Assembly: GCF_001611555.1 (NCBI RefSeq)
Contig: NZ_LSGP01000013.1
Coordinates: 186,001-250,000 of the forward strand
Direction of reading: 5' to 3'
Length of the DNA stretch: 64,000 bases
Source: Anaerosporomusa subterranea
GTDB lineage: Bacteria; Bacillota; Negativicutes; Sporomusales; Acetonemataceae
This document shows positions 58,856 through 64,000 of the stretch, in pieces (position 1 is the stretch's first letter; each line of letters opens with the position of its first letter). The notes beneath the pieces were generated by a model. That model saw nothing but the letters and a program-made list of their open reading frames with translations, was not told the origin of the DNA and ran no database searches. Both the position numbers and the translations under genes were made by a program.

Positions 58856-58885
58856 ATGCCCTGGCGCTTGCCAGGGCATTTTTGT
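58856..58885 (+). terminator. Terminator after dapA
   Basis: ATGCCCTGGC (58856-58865) pairs with GCCAGGGCAT (58870-58879) over a GCTT loop, then TTTTTG. Ends the dap operon. Confidence 0.92.
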
Positions 58886-58962
58886 GTGGCTCTCTCTATA
58901 TTGGCAAAGGATAAACCAGCGTTGGTGCGCGCATAATAATTTTGTAAACGCGTGGGCGGCTG

Positions 58963-58991
58963 TTGTTAAATTGCACCAAATACGCTATAAT
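58963..58991 (+). promoter_or_regulatory. Promoter of the RNase J gene
   Basis: TTGTTA (58963-58968), 17-bp spacer, TATAAT (58986-58991). The leader of about 95 nt before TTG 59091 has no recognised motif. Confidence 0.75.
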
Positions 58992-59090
58992 TAAGGAAAG
59001 CAAATGAGCGGGTCGGTTTTTTCCTTAGTCACCAGACTGAACGGGCAGAGGCAATTTGCATTGTTGGAATACGTGGAGGTGTAACCTTTT

Positions 59091-60755
59091 TTGGCAAAAG
59101 CACAAAAAGTTCAGATCATCCCGCTAGGGGGCCTGGGCGAGATCGGCAAGAACATGACGGTGATCCGTTATGGTGATGATATTGTCGTGATCGACTCTGG
59201 TTTAATGTTCCCTGAAGATGATATGCTTGGCATTGACTTGGTCATTCCAGATATCACTTATCTTCTGGAGAACCGTGATTTAGTTCGAGCAATTATTTTA
59301 ACCCATGGCCATGAGGACCACATCGGCGCATTGCCGTATGTAATGAAGCAGTTAACTAATGTCCCTGTATACGGCACCAGACTTACACTTGGCATCTTAA
59401 ACGGGCGTCTGAAGGAAAACGGCGTTTCTGCAAATGGGCTGATTCCCATTAAATCAGGAGATCAAATCCAACTTGGCAGTTTTCAGGTTGGCTTTATTAG
59501 GGTTAGCCATAGTATAGCTGATGCGGTTGCAATCTACTTGAAGACTCCTGTCGGTACAATCGTTCATTCCGGGGATTTTAAGTTTGATCAGACGCCGGTA
59601 GACGGTAAAGTAACAGATTTCCATAAGTTTGCTGAACTGGGTGATCAGGGGGTATTAGTTCTGCTTGCTGACAGCACTAATGCCGAACGTTCTGGTTTTA
59701 CCTTGAGTGAACGAACTGTAGGCGCCGTCTTCGATGAAGCATTCCGCAAAGCAAAAGAGCGTATCATTGTTGCCTCTTTCTCATCAAACGTTCATCGAAT
59801 CCAACAGGCTATTGATTCGGCTTGTAAATGTAAGCGTAAGGTGGCAGTCATTGGCCGCAGCATGATCAATGTTGTCGGTATCGCACTCGAACTAGGCTAT
59901 CTGGATGTACCTGAGGGCGTAATCATCGATATTGACGAAATCAACAATTATCCGCCTTCGTCGATTGTTATTCTGACAACTGGCAGTCAGGGCGAGCCGA
60001 TGTCAGCCTTGACTCGTATGGCTATGTCTGACCATAAAAAAGTGGAGATTATGCCGGGTGACACCGTGATTATCTCAGCCACACCAATACCGGGAAATGA
60101 AAAGATGGTCGCAAGAACAGTGGACTATTTATTCCGTCAAGGAGCAGACGTTATTTATGAAAAGTCGTCAGGGGTTCATGTCTCTGGTCATGCTAGCCAA
60201 GATGAACTTAGACTTCTGCATAACTTGATCAGGCCTAAGTTTTTCATTCCTGTGCATGGGGAATATCGCCACCTGAAGAAACATGCTAAAATCGCTCAAG
60301 AAATCGGTTTGCCGAAAGAAAATATATTCATTGCTGAGAATGGTCATGTGTTGGAGTTCGGACCTGATAAGGGCGCAATTGTATCTAAGGTAACTGCTGG
60401 TCGTGTACTAGTCGACGGCCTAGGAGTTGGCGATGTCGGCAATATTGTTTTGCGTGATCGTAAACAATTGTCTCAGGATGGAATTTTGGTTGTGGTGCTA
60501 ACAATGGACAAGCAACGTGCCTGTTTGGTTGCTGGACCGGATATCGTTTCGAGAGGCTTTGTGTATGTGCGTGAATCGGAGCAACTGATGGATGAAGCAA
60601 AAGAACGAGTCAAGCAAGCGCTTGACAAGTGTGAGTTAAACCAAATTACTGAATGGGCCACAATTAAGTCCAATGTGCGTGACAGTCTGGGTAAATACTT
60701 ATATGAGAAAACCCGGCGGCGACCAATGATCCTACCGATAATTATGGAAGTATGA
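59091..60755 (+). CDS. rnj: Ribonuclease J
   Basis: 554 aa from TTG 59091 (GGAGGTG about 10 nt upstream). Metallo-beta-lactamase/beta-CASP nuclease with 'IIPLGGLGEIGKNMTV', the zinc motif H72-G-H-E-D-H77, 'HSIADAVAIYLKTPVGTIVHSGDFKFDQTP' (pieces), 'ADSTNAERSGFTLSE', 'GSQGEPMSALTRMA' and 'IPVHGEYRHLKKHA'. It has 5'-to-3' exo- and endonuclease activity and matures or decays mRNA. In Bacillus rnjB also lies between dapA and tepA, so synteny points to that orthologue; whether a second rnj exists is unknown. Confidence 0.95.
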   Translation: MAKAQKVQIIPLGGLGEIGKNMTVIRYGDDIVVIDSGLMFPEDDMLGIDLVIPDITYLLENRDLVRAIILTHGHEDHIGALPYVMKQLTNVPVYGTRLTLGILNGRLKENGVSANGLIPIKSGDQIQLGSFQVGFIRVSHSIADAVAIYLKTPVGTIVHSGDFKFDQTPVDGKVTDFHKFAELGDQGVLVLLADSTNAERSGFTLSERTVGAVFDEAFRKAKERIIVASFSSNVHRIQQAIDSACKCKRKVAVIGRSMINVVGIALELGYLDVPEGVIIDIDEINNYPPSSIVILTTGSQGEPMSALTRMAMSDHKKVEIMPGDTVIISATPIPGNEKMVARTVDYLFRQGADVIYEKSSGVHVSGHASQDELRLLHNLIRPKFFIPVHGEYRHLKKHAKIAQEIGLPKENIFIAENGHVLEFGPDKGAIVSKVTAGRVLVDGLGVGDVGNIVLRDRKQLSQDGILVVVLTMDKQRACLVAGPDIVSRGFVYVRESEQLMDEAKERVKQALDKCELNQITEWATIKSNVRDSLGKYLYEKTRRRPMILPIIMEV

Positions 60756-60758
60756 CCT

Positions 60759-60790
60759 AGACGGCAGCCTAACCAGGTTGCCGTCTTTTT
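60759..60790 (+). terminator. Terminator after RNase J
   Basis: AGACGGCAGCCT (60759-60770) pairs with AGGTTGCCGTCT (60775-60786) at 11 of 12 positions, followed by TTTT. Confidence 0.9.
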
Positions 60791-60818
60791 GTGGCGTAAC
60801 TGGAATGAATCCTGCCAG

Positions 60819-60847
60819 ATTGCCAATACTAGTATTGAATTGGCAAT
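60819..60847. promoter_or_regulatory. Nested palindrome immediately before the tepA ribosome-binding site
   Basis: Outer arms ATTGCCAAT (60819-60827) and ATTGGCAAT (60839-60847) are perfect inverted repeats; between and overlapping them AATACTAGTATT (60825-60836) is another perfect palindrome. The outer repeat ends one base before the AGGAGG at 60848-60853. It may be an operator for a dimeric regulator or an mRNA hairpin next to the ribosome site. No -10/-35 was assigned around it. Confidence 0.55.
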
Positions 60848-60861
60848 AGGAGGTATATTTC

Positions 60862-61635
60862 ATGCTAGTTTCCCATAACGATCTGGTTAATTCCCCAAAT
60901 AGTCAATCCGAGAGTCCGGAGACACCGGCAAACGAGCCTCAGAAAAAGAATAAACTGAAAAAAGGTGCAGTGGCGGACAATATTCAGGAACTCGGTTCAA
61001 CCGACATTCCTACAGTTAAAAGCAACATTCATGTGATGACAATTATTGGTCAAATTGAAGGTCATATGATTTTACCACCAAATAATAAATCGACAAAGTA
61101 TGAGCACGTTATGCCGCAACTGGTAGCAATTGAGCAGAGTAATGAAATCGAAGGCTTGATGCTGTTGCTTAATACAGTTGGTGGCGACGTCGAAGCAGGT
61201 CTAGCTATTGCTGAAATGATTGCTAGTATGTCTAAACCATCAGTCTCTATTGTGTTAGGCGGCGGGCATAGTATTGGCGTACCGGTAGCGGTATCCGCCA
61301 CTCATTCTTTTATCGTGGAAAGTGCAAGCATGACCATCCATCCGATTCGATTAACCGGATTAGTCATTGGGGCGCAAAGTTCATTTGATTATTTGGAAAA
61401 GATGCAAGATCGAGTAAATAAATTCGTTGTTGGGCACTCCAGTGTGAGTGATTCCAAATGGCGGGAATTGTTGTATAAGACAGGCGAGTTATCCAGAGAT
61501 ATCGGGACTTCCGTAGTCGGGAAAGATGCAGTTAAATATGGGCTAATCGATTCAGTGGGTGGAATCTCAGAAGCGATGAATAAACTGCAAGAATTAGTCA
61601 AAGCCAAGAAAGAGAGCAAGGGGCTGAAACAATGA
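60862..61635 (+). CDS. tepA: TepA/YmfB, ClpP-like serine protease
   Basis: 257 aa. The first ~55 residues are charged and disordered (Lys/Asn/Pro/Ser). Then a ClpP/crotonase-type fold: '[16 protein letters not shown]', '[20 protein letters not shown]', the nucleophile region '[14 protein letters not shown]' (Ser in GHSIG) and '[17 protein letters not shown]' with the catalytic His. TepA of Bacillus is linked to degradation of small acid-soluble spore proteins and to protein translocation. Strong AGGAGG upstream. Gene order rnj-tepA-ylzJ-spoIIIE is conserved with Bacillus. Overlaps ylzJ by 4 bp. Confidence 0.93.
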   Translation: MLVSHNDLVNSPNSQSESPETPANEPQKKNKLKKGAVADNIQELGSTDIPTVKSNIHVMTIIGQIEGHMILPPNNKSTKYEHVMPQLVAIEQSNEIEGLMLLLNTVGGDVEAGLAIAEMIASMSKPSVSIVLGGGHSIGVPVAVSATHSFIVESASMTIHPIRLTGLVIGAQSSFDYLEKMQDRVNKFVVGHSSVSDSKWRELLYKTGELSRDIGTSVVGKDAVKYGLIDSVGGISEAMNKLQELVKAKKESKGLKQ

Positions 61636-61862
61636 TCTTGTGGACGATCATGCCAGAGGAGTTGGTATTTGGTCAAGAATCGTACGTCGACCCCTATGAA
61701 GAAATAGAATTTGCGGGCGCTAAGATGATGGTAGAAAAAATAGCTGCTAATCAATGCCGGATTGTCCGTATTATTTCAACAGATCCCCAAGATTATTTGC
61801 GATCAGACCTTCAGCCTGGGGTAGTGCTGACAGCCAAGAATCGGTATGAACTGCTGTCATAA
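61632..61862 (+). CDS. ylzJ: YlzJ-like protein
   Basis: 76 aa, starting inside the tepA stop (ATGA). '[16 protein letters not shown]' is the conserved N-terminus of the YlzJ family (commonly 'xLYTxxPxExVFxQ'), followed by a beta-rich domain ('[22 protein letters not shown]'). No membrane helix. The family is found almost only between tepA and spoIIIE in spore formers; its role is unknown, perhaps an accessory to TepA since the genes are translationally coupled. Confidence 0.9.
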   Translation: MILWTIMPEELVFGQESYVDPYEEIEFAGAKMMVEKIAANQCRIVRIISTDPQDYLRSDLQPGVVLTAKNRYELLS

Positions 61863-61880
61863 TCGATAGCTGGTGACGTC

Positions 61881-61946
61881 TGCCAGGCGAATACAGCCGT
61901 AGCCCCCGGTTACATGCTCGGGGGCTACGGCTGTATTTGCCTGGCA
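61881..61946. repeat. Near-perfect 27-bp inverted repeat between ylzJ and ftsK
   Basis: Left arm 61881-61907 and right arm 61920-61946 pair at 26 of 27 positions (the exception is a G-U in RNA), loop of 12 nt. Stem core GCCGTAGCCCCC / GGGGGCTACGGC. There is no T run behind it, so it is not an ordinary intrinsic terminator. It could block transcription or stabilise the ylzJ mRNA end. Confidence 0.8.
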
Positions 61947-61966
61947 CGGCTAACTTTCTCAACTGT

Positions 61967-61995
61967 TTGCAAAAAAAAGGATTTCACGCTACTAT
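61967..61995 (+). promoter_or_regulatory. Predicted promoter of ftsK/spoIIIE
   Basis: TTGCAA (61967-61972), 17-bp spacer rich in A, TACTAT (61990-61995); start near 62002, 26 nt before TTG 62028. Confidence 0.6.
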
Positions 61996-62027
61996 TATAG
62001 AAAGAATAGTTTTCAGAGGTGTTGAAC

Positions 62028-64000
62028 TTGCTAAAACTATTTTCTAACCTGTCGCCAGATACTCGCTGTGAAATACGTGGCATTTTATTGATTGGGGCCG
62101 GTCTCTTCACAGTGGTTAGTTTAAACAGTTCGAATATCGGCTCAATTGGCGCTATTTTGGCCAGATTGTTGCGATATGCTTTTGGCGCGGGGGCGTCGTT
62201 CCTGCCCCTTTTGACTGTAATTATTGGTTCCCGTTATCTTTGGAGTCGCAAACCGTTAACTTACTCCACCCGTTTTTGGAGTTTGCTTGGTCTGTATATT
62301 TTTTCATTGGCTTTATTTCATCATGCGATGATACCTGTCAACCGCGAGATTCTTCCTGACAGCTTGGTTCCAGGCGGAGGATTGGTCGGGGGAATGCTGC
62401 TTTTTGTCTCGCGTAATCTATTTGGCTATTATGGCGCTTTAATCGTTTTAGTCGCTTTTTTACTCTGCTTTTTAATTCTTAGCGCTTCTTGGTCGCTAAG
62501 CCATACACTTGTCACGGCAAAAGAGAGAGCTTTAGAAAGCGTGGCTCTTGCCAAACAGAGTTTGGCAGCCTCCAGGCAATGTGCAGAAATGGAGGCTGAG
62601 TCTGAACCGCCTTTTTTTGATCAGGAAAAGCTAGAAAAGAAGGCTCAAATGAAGCGTGAACCTAAACAGGCTGAGACAGTTGCCGTTTCCTTGCCGGACA
62701 AACGAGATGAGACGCCTGTTGTCATGGCCGATTTGCCTATGTCAGGAAACCGACAATACATTGTGCCGCCTCTGTCGCTTTTGGCTAAGAACGTGAAGCC
62801 GCGGTCGTTGCGCATGCAACGAGAAGTGCATGATAACGGCCGACTGTTAGAAGAGACGCTGGCAAATTTCGGCGTAGGGGCCAAGATTGTAAATACCTGT
62901 CAAGGACCGACGGTAACGCGTTATGAGATAGAGCCTGCTCCTGGCGTCAAGGTTAGTCGCATCGTCAATTTAGCAGATGATATAGCGTTAAAACTGGCAG
63001 CTTCCGGCGTGCGTATCGAAGCGCCAATTCCCGGTAAAGCAGCGATTGGAATTGAAGTCCCCAACAAAGAGACCGCCAGCGTTCCGCTCAGAGATGTGCT
63101 AGAGAGCGAACCGTTTCAAAAAGCAAGCTCGCCGTTGACTGTTGCGTTAGGAAAAGATATAGCTGGGCAGCCCATTATTGCTGATTTGGCAAAGATGCCT
63201 CACGTGTTGGTTGCTGGTGCGACTGGTTCAGGGAAAAGTGTTTGCATCAATACGCTAATCACGAGTGTCTTGTTTAAGGCTACACCTGAACAAGTAAAAT
63301 TCATTTTAATTGATCCGAAAGTGGTAGAGTTGTCCAATTATAATGGCATTCCACACTTGATGACTGAAGTAGTAACCGATCCGAAACGAGCAGCCTCAAC
63401 ACTACGTTGGGCAGTGCAAGAAATGGAACGCCGCTATGCTCTGTTTGCTGCAGCGTCTGTGCGTGATGTAGGACGCTATAATGAAGCGAATCCTGAACAG
63501 TTGCTCCCACTGATCGTGATTATTATCGATGAGTTAGCCGATCTAATGATGGTTTCGCCGGTCGACGTCGAAGACGCGATTTGTCGTTTAGCTCAGATGG
63601 CGCGCGCGGCTGGCCTTCATCTAGTACTCGCGACGCAACGGCCTTCTGTTGATGTAATTACCGGTACAATTAAAGCCAATATCCCATCGCGAATTTCCTT
63701 CGCGGTTTCATCTCAGGTCGATTCACGTACCATTCTTGATATGGCCGGAGCCGAAAAGTTAATCGGCAAAGGGGATATGTTGTTTAGTCCGCAAGGCTCC
63801 AACAAACCGATCCGCGTCCAGGGCGCTTTTATCTCTGATAGCGAAGTAGAGGAACTGATGACCTTCATCCGCAAACAAGGTGAGCCTGTATACAATGAAG
63901 AGATTCCGGCCTTTGAACCGGCGGTGCAGGATCAAGAAGGAAATCAATCATTCGAAGATGAAATGCTCGAGGAAGCGGTCCGGATGGTTCTGGAGACTGG
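62028..64000 (+). CDS. ftsK: DNA translocase FtsK/SpoIIIE (5' part)
   Basis: The frame opens at TTG 62028 (AGAGGTG at 62015-62021) and stays open to the window edge: 657 codons, 3' end missing. Four hydrophobic segments lie in about residues 20-165 ('[15 protein letters not shown]', '[14 protein letters not shown]', '[15 protein letters not shown]', '[17 protein letters not shown]'), followed by a charged linker and the motor: alpha domain ('[20 protein letters not shown]'-like with A-P-G-V-K), Walker A GATGSGKS at 397-404, '[10 protein letters not shown]', Walker B '[13 protein letters not shown]' and '[12 protein letters not shown]'. Moves the chromosome into the forespore or clears DNA from the septum. 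The gamma DNA-reading domain should follow beyond 64000. Confidence 0.94.
   Translation, partial: MLKLFSNLSPDTRCEIRGILLIGAGLFTVVSLNSSNIGSIGAILARLLRYAFGAGASFLPLLTVIIGSRYLWSRKPLTYSTRFWSLLGLYIFSLALFHHAMIPVNREILPDSLVPGGGLVGGMLLFVSRNLFGYYGALIVLVAFLLCFLILSASWSLSHTLVTAKERALESVALAKQSLAASRQCAEMEAESEPPFFDQEKLEKKAQMKREPKQAETVAVSLPDKRDETPVVMADLPMSGNRQYIVPPLSLLAKNVKPRSLRMQREVHDNGRLLEETLANFGVGAKIVNTCQGPTVTRYEIEPAPGVKVSRIVNLADDIALKLAASGVRIEAPIPGKAAIGIEVPNKETASVPLRDVLESEPFQKASSPLTVALGKDIAGQPIIADLAKMPHVLVAGATGSGKSVCINTLITSVLFKATPEQVKFILIDPKVVELSNYNGIPHLMTEVVTDPKRAASTLRWAVQEMERRYALFAAASVRDVGRYNEANPEQLLPLIVIIIDELADLMMVSPVDVEDAICRLAQMARAAGLHLVLATQRPSVDVITGTIKANIPSRISFAVSSQVDSRTILDMAGAEKLIGKGDMLFSPQGSNKPIRVQGAFISDSEVEELMTFIRKQGEPVYNEEIPAFEPAVQDQEGNQSFEDEMLEEAVRMVLET

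Noticed and set aside
1-64000. CRISPR arrays, tRNA or rRNA genes, intact insertion sequences or defence islands
   Set aside because: Scanning by eye found no regularly spaced direct repeats, no tRNA-like cloverleaf with TTCRA loop in gaps, no rRNA and no transposase; gaps are short and accounted for by promoters, riboswitches, terminators or repeats.

Overview
The window reads as a chromosomal segment of an endospore-forming Firmicute that probably has an outer membrane, most likely a member of the Negativicutes (Sporomusa/Pelosinus-like). The reasons are the combination of a sporulation sigma cassette (spoIIGA-sigE-sigG-spoIIR), other spore genes (ymxH, tepA, ylzJ, ftsK/spoIIIE), a MurE of the meso-diaminopimelate type, and Gram-negative-style machinery (PilMNO-type IV pilus, HlyD plus HAE1-type RND pump). 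The genus is inference from gene content only. Almost every gene lies on the + strand; no rRNA, tRNA, CRISPR array, intact prophage or intact insertion sequence was seen.

Layout. 1-331: tail of a nitrilase-type hydrolase. 436-11083: type IV pilus locus pilB-pilT-pilC, major pilin, pilD, three minor pilins, a PilX-like protein with a Q-N ladder, a ComFB-family protein, and pilM-pilN-pilO; no secretin. 11164-15395: RND efflux pair. 15672-21316: a helical protein of unknown function, larB-larC (nickel-pincer cofactor), RNase HIII, FolE2 and a PLP aminotransferase. 21375-22080: two small minus-strand genes. 22306-25771: cobalamin riboswitch followed by cbiG-cobU-cobS-cobC. 25931-30009: CoA-binding protein, thioredoxin, feoB-feoA, an inverted-repeat element, a DUF1858 protein and a YbaK-family gene carrying a stop codon after 11 codons.

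30190-48573 is the division and cell-wall (dcw) cluster: MraZ operator, mraZ-rsmH-ftsL-ftsI-murE-murF-mraY-murD-ftsW-murG-murC-murA-ddl, then after a terminator and a new promoter ftsQ-DUF881-sbp, then ftsZ. murB and ftsA are missing from their customary places. It runs directly into spoIIGA-sigE-sigG-spoIIR, which together make, process and trigger the mother-cell factor sigma-E and encode the forespore factor sigma-G.

52028-54490 is a more loosely packed stretch with a sporulation-type microprotein, a 27-codon integrase remnant, two YlmC/YmxH paralogues around a small membrane protein, and a YflT-like stress protein. 54518-64000 holds a lysine-riboswitch-controlled operon dapB-asd-dapG-dapA, then RNase J, TepA, YlzJ and the start of FtsK/SpoIIIE. 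The order resembles the Bacillus ymxH-dpaAB-asd-dapG-dapA-rnj-tepA-ylzJ-spoIIIE region, but dapB stands where the dipicolinate synthase genes dpaAB would be.

I did not find a clearly new multi-gene system. The observations most worth following are the Q-N ladder protein and ComFB protein inside the pilus operon, an inverted-repeat element holding a 37-codon frame (29018-29188), a nested palindrome touching the tepA ribosome-binding site, and a 27-bp near-perfect hairpin before ftsK. Start codons below were chosen by ribosome-binding-site position and family alignment from memory; no database search was possible.
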